A DNA stretch of 55,763 bases, taken from the NCBI RefSeq assembly GCF_000524195.1, contig NW_020170414.1, positions 698,611 through 754,373 on the forward strand. Direction: 5' to 3'. Positions 1 through 12,236 of the stretch are shown here, in pieces (within the stretch, counting starts at the first letter, position 1; each line of letters begins with the position of its first letter). The notes under the pieces were generated by a model. That model was not told where the DNA came from, did no database searches, and was given only the letters and a program-made list of their open reading frames with translations. Both the position numbers and the translations under genes were made by a program. This DNA is from Echinococcus granulosus. Taxonomy: Eukaryota > Platyhelminthes > Cestoda > Cyclophyllidea > Taeniidae.

Positions 1-1286
1 GCTCGGTTCATGCAACATCCAAGCTTACGTTACGGCTAATTTAACTAGACATTTGCAATGGTTTCAGGCGAAGCGTGAAATACGTGGTAGAGGCATTGAA
101 GTGAGCTTTACAAAATTTTACAGCCATCTTTTTTGCCGTTTGTCAATGTAAACTTGAAACGCCGTTTGGACAAACAGGATTTGGTGGATATCATTAAGCA
201 GATATAAATTTTAGCAGAGAAAATTTAAGAGTAATTCAGCGGCACGAATTTACGTAATCTTCAAATTTCAGGTCATTTGTGTTCAAGTAGTTTTTACCAA
301 AAAATATAAGAATGTATAAGTTATTTTGAATTACGTAGGGCTGAGCTGGCGCATCTATTAATGTTTCATCCCCCAAAAGCAAAAACATCAACTACAAAAG
401 TTTTAATTCATTTTGCCTATTCTTGTGTTTGCTTTTTTTGCTTCACAATTGCTCCTGCGGCTTCAGACAGCTAAAAAACGTTTCATTTGGCAGATTCAAT
501 TCCCGAAACTTCATTGAAGTTAAAGCAAAACAAACATTTGCAGAATGACTTCAGTCGAGTGTCATAAAATCGGTAAATTCTGCCTACTCTCTACCTCTTG
601 CTGTCAGCAAATGCCAAAGGAAGGAAACAAAATTCTCCTCAATAGAAAGCAACTTTAAAAGGTTCACGCGACTTATTTTCATTTCAAAGGAGCACAGTGT
701 TTGAGAGGCGCTCTTGTTTGACTCTCTAAAATATCCCGAGTTTAAACGTTTGTTTCACATAGAGGCTACCTGAAGGTGAAATCACATCGCCCACAGTTAC
801 TTTACCATTTTAACAATTGTAAACGACTACTTGGACATTCGAGCTCCGTTGATTATTATTAAATAATTAAACTATGACTTTATATTTTCATCAGGGAGTA
901 TTGGCGCCATAATTTTGTTTAAGTTCATGCTAAGTAACCAAAACGACAAGTAGGCATTAAAACGAAAAAGAAGTTAAGCGCGCCTACATTTACTTATGAC
1001 TATCTCAACTAAAAGAGTCTGATAATGACAAAGTGTGTGAATTATCTAGCAATGATAAACACCAAGTAAGCACCAATGGGATCACCTCCTCCTGGCGATT
1101 AGTTTTTCGGCTTATGATAACACTCCTCCCGGCCACTTTTCATTGGCTACTGTGCCTTGAGGTCGCATAAATGATCACTTGAAGCATGTTAATTATAGCC
1201 GCAGTGCTGAGCCCTCACCATACACTCCCGATGCTGAATGGTGGGCAGGCTTCATTGAGCTCCCCGCAGTGATAAAGTCTACAGGA
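1..1286. other. 5' flank of the neuropeptide F gene
   Basis: AT-rich sequence with no coding region that I can support. There is no clear TATA box at a convincing distance from the NPF start. A CAG at 1267-1269, preceded by a modest pyrimidine run, could be a 3' splice site (cis or spliced leader) and would leave a 17-base 5' UTR before the ATG at 1287. That is inference only. The NPF reading frame stays open upstream to about 1179, but the residues there are hydrophilic and would bury the signal peptide. Confidence 0.4.
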
Positions 1287-1893
1287 ATGCTCCCGTTAGT
1301 TTTGATTGCACTCTCTCTCATCTCCACTTGCTGCGCTCGACCCCTGTCAATTGTGGAATCTCCGGTGGAGAGGGATAGCCCAATCGACCCTCAAATTGTT
1401 AAGTGGCTTCAAAGTCAGAATCCCTCACTAGCACCCATCCTCAATACCCACGGCAATATCAACCACGACAGTAGCAACTCGCACAGTTGGAAGGACCTTT
1501 TTAAGTACATGGCTCAGCTAAATGACTACTATGTGCTGTTTGGTAGAGCCAGGTAAATCCTTTCGCTTTTAAAAGGTATTTATATGGTTTGATATACACA
1601 GACAAGTCTTAATAACTGGACACAGTTTAACGTCCACCTCAATTAGTTCGAGGCCTTAAATCATTGTCTAGACGGATGATTTGTGTAAGAGGTACATTGC
1701 ACAATAAGTTATTAATAAAAAAGTCAAATTTTGCCTTTCACTCCACTGTGGATAACCAAAAAAATGCAAAAATTTGGCGATTCAAAAAGATGGATAGTAA
1801 TTTTTACAAGTCGAACTTGGGAGTCGAGTCTTCCTGCCGCAATAAATGATCACCAGGCATTTAATGTGTTTCCCCCCTTACAGGTTTGGTTGA
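1287..1893 (+). CDS. neuropeptide F precursor (NPY/NPF family), two coding exons
   Basis: Join of exon 1 (1287-1552) and exon 2 (1884-1893), 91 residues. Residues 1-17 (MLPLVLIALSLISTCCA) form a signal peptide with a likely cut after Ala17, so the product is secreted. The C-terminus reads YMAQLNDYYVLFGRARFG: Phe90 would be amidated from Gly91, and tyrosines sit at positions 10 (Tyr81) and 17 (Tyr74) from the amidated end, the invertebrate NPF signature. The intron (GT at 1553, AG at 1882-1883) splits the penultimate Arg codon as AG|G, a gene structure known across the NPY/NPF family. Exon 2 codes only the end of Arg89, then Phe, Gly and TGA. NPFs act through class A GPCRs in neural signalling. 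I chose the ATG at 1287 because it begins the hydrophobic leader. Oddities are Ala in place of the usual Pro (GRARF, not GRPRF), a long predicted mature peptide with no dibasic site, and a stop directly after the amidation glycine. The family call is firm; the exact mature ends are inferred. Confidence 0.93.
1553..1883 (+). other. intron of the neuropeptide F gene
   Basis: 331-base intron that begins GTAAAT after AG and ends in a pyrimidine tract followed by ACAG. It interrupts the arginine codon of the terminal GRARF (phase 2). It is AT-rich and stops are frequent in all forward frames. No further gene is seen inside it. Confidence 0.9.
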
Positions 1894-1976
1894 AGGTCAG
1901 GATAACAGGAACTTGAGGAGGACCTTTCAGATTCATCTTTCTGTAAGACTTCTTTCAACAGTGTGTTTGTTATGCC
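1894..1976 (+). other. 3' UTR of the neuropeptide F gene
   Basis: Short sequence between the TGA stop at 1891-1893 and the AATAAA at 1977. The real end of the transcript is not visible in the sequence. Confidence 0.6.
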
Positions 1977-1982
1977 AATAAA
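1977..1982 (+). terminator. candidate polyadenylation signal AATAAA for the NPF gene
   Basis: Canonical AATAAA hexamer 84 bases after the NPF stop codon, followed by a T-containing stretch. The spacing suits a short flatworm 3' UTR. Single hexamers occur often by chance in AT-rich DNA, so the support comes from position. Confidence 0.65.
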
Positions 1983-4900
1983 CTTTGTTCATACTAAGTA
2001 ACCCTTTCTCCCAAATCCTTAATCATCACCCAAGAATTTGGAACTTCATCTATAATGGAACCAACTTCTGTACCGCCCAGCAACATGGATTAGTCATTAG
2101 GAATCTTAGTCTACTTCTGATAGACAAAAAGGGATATGGATTGTGCTTAATTAGGGAAATGGAATCTCAGCCAAACTCCACATTGGGGTGAATATTCTTC
2201 GCAGGTAAAGGAAGTGGAGAGGGGTTATAGGCTCTGGGGATATGACTTAGTGGTCTCTATTTATCAAGATTTGCTTGAATAACTCCAAGTAATATCCTGT
2301 AGACACTGACATACACAACCATCCGTGAAGAATACCTGTTCCGACTAGAAAATTACAAGTGCAAAAATCTACCTATAGACCCTACTCAAGTATGAAATGG
2401 CTGTCTGTGACTACCCTGAATCTGAAGATTTCGTCCTTATTCTACAGCTTCGATAATCAATTCTGTTAGTAATCTGCTTAATTCTTGGAGGTCCTGATGC
2501 AGGAAGACAAATTAATGCACAACATGTCATGGGAGTGCAGAAGGGAAGAATATATTCGTGAGAACGGTGAACTCAGCACAGTCATGTATGACCACTTGAG
2601 ATTTGAAAATGTGATCACAATAACTACCAAGTAAGGTGGGCCATTCGCCAATGCTATAGACCTACTGGGATGGGGTTATAATTTAGAGCTTTTCAAGGAA
2701 GAGATGAAAAACTATGATGGAGAAAGAAGTTCCATTTAGACTTTAGCATTCCCCAACACGACAGGCTTGCTGCGAATTTCTAGAAGTCTGGAAAAAAATC
2801 AGCCTTTCCCGACTCACATTTACTTCCCTGATTAACACATGACTCCTTAATGCTAATGGCAAGAGGCGATAATTGCGTAGTACTTAGGAAGCTGTTAGAT
2901 AAATGAAAATGAGGCACTCTCTACCTTTTTTACGGCTGGGTTTTTTGATGGTAGGGTGCAAAATTGTATGAGATGAAGTAGAGCACTTTCTTTCGACTGA
3001 CCCTTCCCTAAAAAGATGCTTCAATTGCACAAGTTTAAGTTGTATTGTGTTAAGTACATGTCAGACGTAATTGTTGACCTCCAGTAAGGGAACGGGATTG
3101 GCGTTGCGCTTGGATGTGTAGAACCAAAAATGGATTACTTGGGGACGGCTAATGATGCGTCAGTGAGAAGATGCATAAAATGGCTTAATCAAGTCTGCAA
3201 GGCTGTCTGTTTTTTTTAACTTGGCGGTTTTATTTCGTGAGTACTTAAGACACATCTACTGTACTTTTGCCAGCGGGCATGTCCTTTGGGCCATGTCAGT
3301 AGTCTCTCAGCCCCCGCCCTGGGCCTTTAGTACTACGACTTCGTCTGACTTCGGAAAAGGCTCGAGCTTCATAAAATCTACCAGTCAAAATATACTTTTG
3401 CTATCTCAAGACGCCCTAATATAAAAGGGAAATAAAAATAATTCACTTCGAGTTAACGCACTTTTCTGTGTTTTGCTAAAGTTTTGTGCAGTAAATGATA
3501 AATTGAAAAACGAATGTAGATGCGTAAACATTTTGTCGAAACGTTATGTAATACACTAGTAATTTGGTTAACTCTCATTTTTGGCAGCAGACCGCTTAGG
3601 ACCCCGCCATTGTATCGCCGTCGGGCGGTCTAGGGTTCGGGCCATGACATTATCCTCCGAGCCTAACTGTATGCCAACACTACTTATGGTACCAGAGTAT
3701 ATTCTCTTCTTTAGTGTTAAGCGAAGCCTCGAGGCACTACTTTGGCGGCAGTGGAAAGCGAACTAGATCCTAAGGGACATCTACCCAGGTTTCTATTATC
3801 AAATGCTAAATTTTAACATGACGGAAGCAGGGTATATGCCGTCGATAGGAGAAGATGTGACCACAAATAACAGAAGGCTCCAAAATGTCGTCTACCTTCG
3901 GTAACTACCTCAGTTCCGTATTCTATAGGAATGCAATTAACAACTAAAGCGACACTAGTCGATAACCATCCGGATAAGTTCGTTAAGCAGCTGTACACCG
4001 TATATGGACATAGATTTCAACTGAGTGAACAAATGATACCTCCCTTACCTCTCTACTTGCTGGATAGGATCCGGATGGATATGTCTGGGCAGCGCTGAAG
4101 TAAAAACGAAATGGGAAATATTTTAAACCTCGTCCTTTGTTATATGATTCTGATCTTAGGCAAGTGTTCCTACGACTAACAATGGACATACGTTTAAGTC
4201 AGCACATTCCCCTTTCCCTGATACAGTTTTCAAACAGACCAAAACTCCAGATCCATTCAAATTTTCAAGGTGGATCAGGAAAGTTGCAGCCAAGTGTGTT
4301 CACAGTTGCATCGAAATTTATTGACTGGAACAGTTGGCCTGTCGGTGCTTTCCCTTCCAGCAATGATTATGTTCCGATGACTGAAGCAGAGGGTTGACCA
4401 AGGGAAGGCCCAAGGACAACACCCAAAAAGGGAGTTGGACTGTGCAACACTTTAGCTGCTTGTTTAACTCTTTGTTTTTGTTCGAATACTGTTTTTAGCC
4501 CTTAAAGTTTCTTCCCTATAGTAGTTTCCCTTTTCCACAAGTGCGGAGGGATGTGAAAGAAATTAATATGAATTGGCTCGATTAAGTTTTTGGAGAAAAA
4601 TATTTATCAACGAGCAGATTTCTTTGTTCTAGCACAACTCATTAATTTTGTGGCGCCAAGTAACTACCTTGGGAATGAAAAGAGACGATACTGCAGCAGA
4701 CTATGCATTGCCGACTCGCATACGGGCTGGAGGCTTCTGCGACGGATCGGAGGTCATAGGACCGGGCGGAAGTAAAGTGGCCAAGCGCTTTAGTGCCGTG
4801 TAACCGAAGGGCTATTTAGACAAACAACCGAAACATTACAATTTATTCAATAAATTTATGTGGACTGATTGGCTGGTCAAAATAAGTAAGTGGATAGGCA

Positions 4901-7900
4901 ATTATTTTTACAAAGTTTGCTTTAAATGTTACTTAACCATATGCAACTTTAAATTCAGGCAAATTTAGAAGTAAAAAGAAGCATTTAAAAAAAATTAACT
5001 GGTTAATCTGAACTGCAGCAGTAGGCAATTGCAGTTTGCCGGAAATTTTTCAAATTTGAGCTAGATAATTTTAACAATTTTTGTTTGCGAATTCAAAATT
5101 TCTGCTTAAATACTAACAGTAGTAATTTACTCGGCAAAAGTAAGGCTTGCAACACTCAACAAAACTGAAAATGGTTAACTAGGCTTCTTTAGTTTCCTTT
5201 CTTTGACTGTGTATTTCATTAACCGTCCTCGGATTTTATGTCCACTTTTATCAAATAATGAGCGAGGAATTGTTAAATGATCAAAACAACATATTTGTAT
5301 ACTTTTGTAAACAATGCTGTTGAGTAATAAAAATAAGGAAGTGAATGTGCGATAAGGAAAGCTAGAACCTTTGCATTTGAAATTTGTGTACGACGTTAAT
5401 GTAATGGGAATTTTTCCAATGAGATTTGTCGTTGGCAGCATTTAGCATATGTTAACGCTACTGGCTGACAGAATTAGTAGTATACATTGTAATGCATTTT
5501 ATTTCTAACTGGGAGTCAACATTACATTCATACAAAATGGTCACGTTTTAGTCTGCAAAGTATCCATTATTTGTAACGGCTAAGGTTTTGACACCCGCCT
5601 TGAGGATAAGGGAACTATGAACACCCTTTGGATTGGCCTCATTTTTACACAACGAATTCTTGAGATTGTGGACCTACTAGGCGCAATATTCTTATGAACT
5701 TATGAAAAAATATTTCATAAAAAGACATATTGGTGGTTTTTCATTAAAGTTTCTTTGTATATTTTTTGCGTTTGCTCCTTTTAAAATCCTACTAGAGCGT
5801 GACGTCCCGACTTCCTTATTAGGGCTCAGCTCATTACAAGAAAGTGAGATGAGCACTTTACTAGAATGTAACGACTGGTTGAACCAAATGGTGTCATCAA
5901 AAGATTGTTGACCTCGGCGTTATGTTAGCTCTTCATGGTGGCGGTCGATTTACCTGTGAAGCAGACCCTGGCATCAACCAATGAAGTCTTCAAGATCCAC
6001 AAAACACGATGAAGTCGATTTCTCAAGAGACTACCCAAGTTGTTTTTATTAATGCTGAGGTGAAAGCCTTACTCAGCTATCGCAAATATGGTAATTCCCT
6101 TTTGAATGGCATTTTCATGCATCTTTATCAATCAACATTCAAATGATACACCTCTGTTATTTATAGCACGCGGGCACGGTAGGTTTACTGAATTTTTAAA
6201 TCCGCAGGATTCGAATGCCTCAAGAATGGCACTCAAAAGATCATGGAAACTATGTAGCCTCTCAAAATGTTGTACATTTTGGGGCATTCTTCTGTACTTC
6301 CGAAATTTGTGATGCCAAATCGCATGCTTAAGTTCACATGGAATACTTTTAGCTAACACGACAATGTACTTTTGGCCAACTTCAGGAAACCCTGCAAGAA
6401 AAGACCTAGAAATTGATTGTCTTTTCATAAAAGAATTGTTCCTGTGCGTTAGTTGACTTCTTTTATTTCCACAACGGACAGAAACCTTTAAACATTTAAA
6501 ATGCTCGTCATTCTTCTGTTTAACACCACTCCCCTATCTGTTGCGCTGGCCTGTACCACCTACCCTTCTCGATTTGACCGTTAGAGGTTGTAAGTTAAGG
6601 AAAAATATCTCACCCAAAAACCCACTCATAGGAATTTTATTAGTGGTATAAAATAACTGAAAATCTTCGTAATTAATCCACATAACAGAAGGTGATTCGA
6701 AAGTGAATTCAAAGACCGCCAATTCGTCTTATTGGTCAGGTGAACACCAGGAAGACATGCGCTTCCCCAGGTGATCAGACAGGTACTTGATGAGAATCAG
6801 TTCAGGTTATGCCTGAACATACCGCTTTTTCACTGGCGAGGCTACAGCTTACAGTGCTCTGATCGTTTACAGCTACGCACTGAATCTCAAAGCGACCTAA
6901 TTACCAGTATTTCCATCATAAAACTACCCACACTACCATTTCTCTCTACCACTCGTTTGTGGTTGCTTGCTGTCACCATAATGTATGCACCTTTAGGCCT
7001 CTCTCTCATTAACTCTTTTCATCCAGAAGTATGTCTCTTTGTAAGCCTTAGGAGTGTTTACTTACGGCAAACACATTCTTGCGTTGTCACATAGCACTGA
7101 ATGTTGCCTCCTCAACTGCCGTTGTCATTTTAGGTCAGTCTGAGCAAACATCCTTCTGCATCACATGCATGTGAATTCCTCATTTTCGCCGTACTTATTC
7201 ATATTCTCACCGTTCCTTCAAAGCCGTACAGTGAATTACCAAAGAACACCCACCCTTTATTTATTCCCCTTCTTCCCCCATTTCTGGATTAGGTAGACAG
7301 CAATTCGTTATGAAGCTGTGTGGAGAATGTCAAAGGTCAAGCAAATGATCGTGGCCACTCCCTTTATCCCCCTACACATCAAGTCTCCATATATGCTCTC
7401 AGTTGTGTTTCATTATAACTTGGCATGGCAAATGGCCCTGGGTAACAATACTAACATTATAGTCCCGGGGATAGGTATGTTTGAATTACAGTGAATAAGG
7501 AACTTTTGCAAAAAAACTTTCCTGTCCCAACATGCAAATTAAGTTTGGTGGTGTGAGATAAACAAGAACATGACTTCCTTCCGGCTTACAAATTACGCCT
7601 TATGCCTTCCCAAGGTAAAGTTTTCTACACGCTCGAGTTGTAAAGAGTTGAATTAAGTAGACAGACATGAATCATGATTTATTGGCCTTTAACAAGTTAA
7701 TGGTTCTGCCTTCTGTCCACCACGTACACATGGAAAGTCTGGAGATGAAGTAATGCGTGCTTTAAAAGAGTGTGAATGGTGATGGATCATTTGGAGTAAC
7801 CAATGGCAGGTTTGTCCGCTCAAGGGTGGAATATGAAAGGCATTTCTCACCATAGGTCAGTCATTTTTTTCTACAACGCAAGTGAAATAGGTAAGAGAAA

Positions 7901-8544
7901 AAAGTTTTATATCACAGTATGAAATACCCGTTTGTTTAGCAGTATCCACGAGTTTCTCGTCCTTGTTGAAGTGCATAAACAAACCTTATCATTGCACAAG
8001 TTAAACTTTATTGGAAGCGAGTGGTGAGCTAGTCCTGAATTTTCTCATTTCTACCGCCCTCCTCTCTCCTAAAATGAGCATTCGGAGGTGCAATTTGCCG
8101 CACTGACTGATGGACAACCTAGTGGACAAGAAGTTCCCACCAAATGAAGCCGGTTTAAGTTCATAAAGCAGACAACCTCGAATAACACCCATGAGGCGTT
8201 TAACCGAAATTTCATGCTATGAGGGTGTAACGTAGCAAATAAAAAGTAGAGATCAAAATAGGGAGCATCGCACCAGCAGACTGCCATATCAAATCTATGC
8301 CACGTAATACGCATATTTAAAAGGTTGTAGGCACTTCACCAACCCTCACAAGTTGTACTAAATCATTGTGGGGAGTTATTCCCGCTTTCGCACTAGTTTT
8401 TCTCTATCATTCAGTGCATAAGAGTACAAACCATGATAGCGAATATTTGGATGATCCATTTGCCAACTTTATATGGGATGACAAATAAAGGCAAAAGAAT
8501 GTGTCATGAGGGGAGTTTATTACTGCATATTTATGGTATTTTAC
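1983..8544. other. intergenic DNA, no gene recognised
   Basis: AT-rich sequence with only short open frames that overlap one another on both strands and show no recognisable domain. Two patches (about 3580-3770 and 4690-4800) are richer in G+C and CpG than their surroundings and may be old repeat remnants, but I could not match them to anything else in the window. Confidence 0.5.
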
Positions 8545-8640
8545 TTGTTCTTGACCTTAAGGTGATTAGTAGCCCACTTAAAGCCTACCTGCATGTGTTA
8601 TTTACCGATCAGGCGAATGGGACAATAGTATGGTGCTCTG
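8545..8640 (+). repeat. short dispersed repeat, copy 1 (CTTGACCTTA family)
   Basis: Diverged copy of the repeat seen at 12152-12236 and, inverted, at 14355-14441. Shared landmarks in order are CTTGACCTTA, GTGATT, CACTTAAAG, a GTGTTAT, then a GATCAGG or CAATCAG box. No coding potential is evident. The class (SINE, MITE or fragment of a longer element) cannot be told from three partial copies. Confidence 0.6.
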
Positions 8641-9074
8641 GGATGGTAGGAAATTTGATATGAGTAGTAAACGTCCAAAATATCGGGAGCGAAACTGTTT
8701 CTGGAAGAAGATGTAGGAATGATAAGCAAGGGTTTATGGCTAATTTGTCGTATTATACACACCTAGCCTGCAACTACTTCGTTAGTGGAGATGACAGGTG
8801 ACAGCTTGTGGTGTTGCACGAAGGTTTAAGACCCGAAGTTGCTGATACTCGTTCTATTGGAAGATTTAGATATTTACAGCTATACAGTAAGGCGCTGGCT
8901 CAAATGGTGCAAACGTTTCAGGGGCGACCGTACGCCTGCATGTCGGTGACGATCTCATTGCGTTAAATTCTCTGACCAAATAGAGGAAGGAACGTCCTAG
9001 CCTTGACGCTTGGGATTAAGCAAGAGACGAACTGTTGGTTTGCAAGAAAAGTGAACAAAAAGCCATCATTTGTG

Positions 9075-9130
9075 TAAGTTCCCAAGTTCCAGAATTTAGT
9101 GCACGCTGAGTCCCAAGACAGGTGGACTGA
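9075..9130 (+). repeat. diverged direct repeat, copy 1
   Basis: About three quarters of the positions match 11387-11440. Shared core: CAAGTTCCAGAATTTAGTGC in this copy against CAATTTCGAGAAATTAGCTG in the other, followed in both by ACGCTGRGT, a CAGGYGGACTG and CTGT. It is too short to classify. Confidence 0.45.
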
Positions 9131-11386
9131 CTGTCCTGCGTGTCTGTTTAAGCTGTATCGCCAGATCTTTCAATACTTATGCTAAGTGTACAACTGGAGT
9201 AAAAGATCAGGTAGAAAAAATAAATACTACATCCCCTCTTGAAAGCTATTCTTCTATTTTATGCAGCGAAACGTTGTTGCCCAACGCTCTCGACTATTTG
9301 AAAGCTTTCACATTATCTCATCCAGTCAATCATTTCGTAAATCAACATGCTTTAATGAAATGATAAGATCTTATGTATTTTTAAAAATGTCAACGAAGCG
9401 TTGGATAATCAAACAGACATTTCATACCCGTCTAACAGTAGTACCAAGTCTTGAATATCAACGAGGAGAATTCCATATTTGTTCTCCTGCAATAAACCAC
9501 ATCTGTAATTATGGAATGCAACCTTAAGCTCAAAACAGCCTTCAAAAGGTGCATTTACGATTGGTTTATGAAAATCATGAGATTTGATTCTCAAAACATA
9601 ATTACTGAAGTCCAGGGGTGATGGTGGTTAAGGTGTAACATTTATTTTAATTTCAATGTCAGAGGATAAATAAATAAACTAACTTGCCAACGCTGTGTCA
9701 TGGAAACTGGCAACATTCTTTAAGGTTGTGGTAGTCATCACCTCACGACCTCTGTCGCTTGGATGCAAGGACACACTCCGGTACGTAGACTTGTCATGCG
9801 GAGAGGACAGCACCAAACCACACAGTTCTGACAAAGTTGTGACATTCTAGTCTGTGAATGATTCAAGCACTGCTGCAGGGCTAAACTGGTAGTCATGTTC
9901 TAGCCACGACTCACTCAGAGATTAGTCGCCCATGCCCCTGGATTAATAATTCTTTCACCGGCGACGCCATTTTGGCGGTGTGCAGTCCGTATAAGCTTCG
10001 AATAGACGTCTTAGTCGGCAGCCAGTGACTTCTCCCTTCTGGTAGAGCATTTCAAGATAAAACAACTACCCTATTCCTGCTAGTACAAACCATCTACTAC
10101 AATATTAGGAAATGTTTGATCTAAATTTGCCAGCTGACTAGGGCAGACACAGTGATCTGCAAACTTTTCAGCTTAGTTTTTCTAAGTGGTAATTGCCCCC
10201 ACCACTAGAAGAAATATTTGTGGCACAAATTTATGCATGTGTCCAACTTTGCGTTCCAAATCTATTTATTCAAGGGGATTTCCCGTTTCTGGATAGTCTC
10301 ACACAAGTTTGTCATACTCCAGTGTGAATGCGCTACTTCCCCATTTCGGCGATATTATACCCGTAGATTTAGCTGTTTTCAATTTTGTTAGCTGTGTTCC
10401 GTCAACTGGAGTTTCTGCATCAGCGATTTTATTACTATATGCACTTGAATCGTCGTACCCGCTTCAAAATCAGAAATTGAAACAATTTGACCTATGATTC
10501 CTCCACCCTTTTCTTCCTTCATTGCGTTTTGTACTCTTAGTCTCCACATGCACAACCCTAGTTTGTGTTCTTCGGATCTAATCTAAGGAAAAGCTTAACT
10601 GATTTTACTAGTATTTCTTCGTTATTTTCTTTAGGACTCATCATGATCGACAAAGAAGAATGAAGGGTCCAAACAAAAATATTTTTCTCCGAGCCTCGCA
10701 TTTATTTACCGAAGGTCGTTCTTAATTTTCGTGATTATGGAGTTTCCAGGCCGGCCATACCCATCGTCAACGCATTCGACAAAGTAGAAATTTGTACTAA
10801 GGCCATATTGTTTGCCTCGGTTAGCAGTTTCCCTAGGCATATTTGAGGCGTCCGGCAAGAGGAAGCGAACATATCACCTTATGAGCCAAAAACATTGAAT
10901 GCAAGTTTTGTAAAATTTCATCCTGCAGATTGACCTTGCTATCCTTTCTTCCTATCACTTAGTTAGACAGGGCAAACAATGGGTAAGCGTACTTTTAGCA
11001 AGAGATTTCATAAAAGCGGTACTAAACAGAGTGGCAGCAAGAGGATGTTAATGTATGGAGGCTGGTACTTTTTCCTGAGCCAGTCCAGACACCACCAAAT
11101 AAGATTGCAGGCGATTACTAATGTATGCATGCATTAGAGTGCTTTGAAACGAAACTTACAAAAGTATTCTGTCGGAGGAGACAATAAGATAATGGGAAAC
11201 CTGGCCACTAGGCGATGAGACATTTGAATAACTTAAGCATTTCAGAAACAGAATCCCAAAGGGGTATCAGTTACGATGTATGTAGTGCCTGTCCTCAGCG
11301 TCTGTACCATACCTATGAACATTTAGGCAACGGAGGATCCAATCCTGGAGGCCTAAATCGCAACTTCATCCCAGTAGTGAGAGTTT

Positions 11387-11440
11387 GCAATTTCGAGAAA
11401 TTAGCTGACGCTGGGTACTAGGGCAGGCGGACTGGCTGTT
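11387..11440 (+). repeat. diverged direct repeat, copy 2
   Basis: Partner of 9075-9130 in the same orientation, sharing the GACGCTGGGT and GGCAGGCGGACTGGCTG blocks. The short open frame that runs across it (11215-11421) is not matched in copy 1, so it is probably not coding. Confidence 0.45.
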
Positions 11441-12151
11441 TCAGAATGATTAATTAACATTAATAAGTCTTTTTGTGTAGAAGCTTCCAGTCTTTTCGAT
11501 TAACAACAGCAGAAGCTAGCAAATGCAGCAGAGGATTATGCAAAAGTACTTTCTTTTCCTCTCTAAGCCTAATAGACTGTTTGATTTGAATCATCGGTCC
11601 TAAATCACCATCCATGTGTGGTGGTACTTCTGATTGCGGGCTCTCATCCTTAAAAATGCGTCAGTGGGCTAAATGAGAAGTCATGCTGATGTCAACACAG
11701 TGGTCAGTGGAAGAGAACACCGAATAAAACAATGCATTCTAACTAAACGCAAAGGAAGGCAAGCTTAATAAGATGCCCTATTCGTACGTTTGGGATGGAT
11801 GAACTGGGAAGCTAGCAGCACAGGTGAGATGGGTATGATGCATTAGGCGAGCACCTTTCTACGGCACAATGCAAAATCAGTTTGAGTATCTACCCTCCAG
11901 CCATGAGGGCAAATCATACCATGAAGGTGGCAGAATATAAGGGATTACTTTGTCATGTCCTCTGTTCCCGAATAGTAATAATTAATCCCATTTGAAAGAT
12001 GTCAGTAAAGGTGTGTGCTTGGGCCCTATCAAGTAATCGAGACGGATGTCTCATACATGCCTTCGACTATGGGTAAGGTGACATTACAGCATGTACGTAC
12101 TTGACTGCCGCCTGGTCACCGACCACACAAACAAGTTTTTGGTCTTGCACA

Positions 12152-12236
12152 CCTGTGATTCCTGATTGACCTTGACCTTAGAGTGATTGTCAGCACGCTT
12201 AAAGTTTCTGTGCGTGTTATTGGCCAATCAGAAGAG
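12152..12236 (+). repeat. short dispersed repeat, copy 2 (CTTGACCTTA family)
   Basis: Matches the reverse complement of 14355-14441 over about 85 bases. Uninterrupted blocks include TTGACCTTGACCTTAGAGTG continuing into ATTGTCAGCAC, and TTATTGGCCA. It is also a more distant match to 8545-8640. No protein is encoded. Confidence 0.75.

Larger units (their letters stand above)
8641..12151. other. intergenic DNA with old repeat fragments
   Basis: No gene recognised. It contains a pair of ~50-60 base diverged direct repeats (9075-9130 and 11387-11440), listed separately. A stretch at about 9710-10050 is richer in CpG than its flanks and may be a decayed mobile element, but it has no open frame that I can assign. 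Confidence 0.45.

Noticed and set aside
1179..1286. N-terminal extension of the NPF frame from a TTG at 1179
   Set aside because: TTG is not a usual eukaryotic start, the extension is hydrophilic, and it would place the signal peptide 36 residues inside the protein.
3581..3766. G+C-rich patch with GGTTCGGGCC-like stretch considered as a tRNA or tRNA-derived SINE
   Set aside because: No A box at the correct distance and no cloverleaf could be folded by eye.
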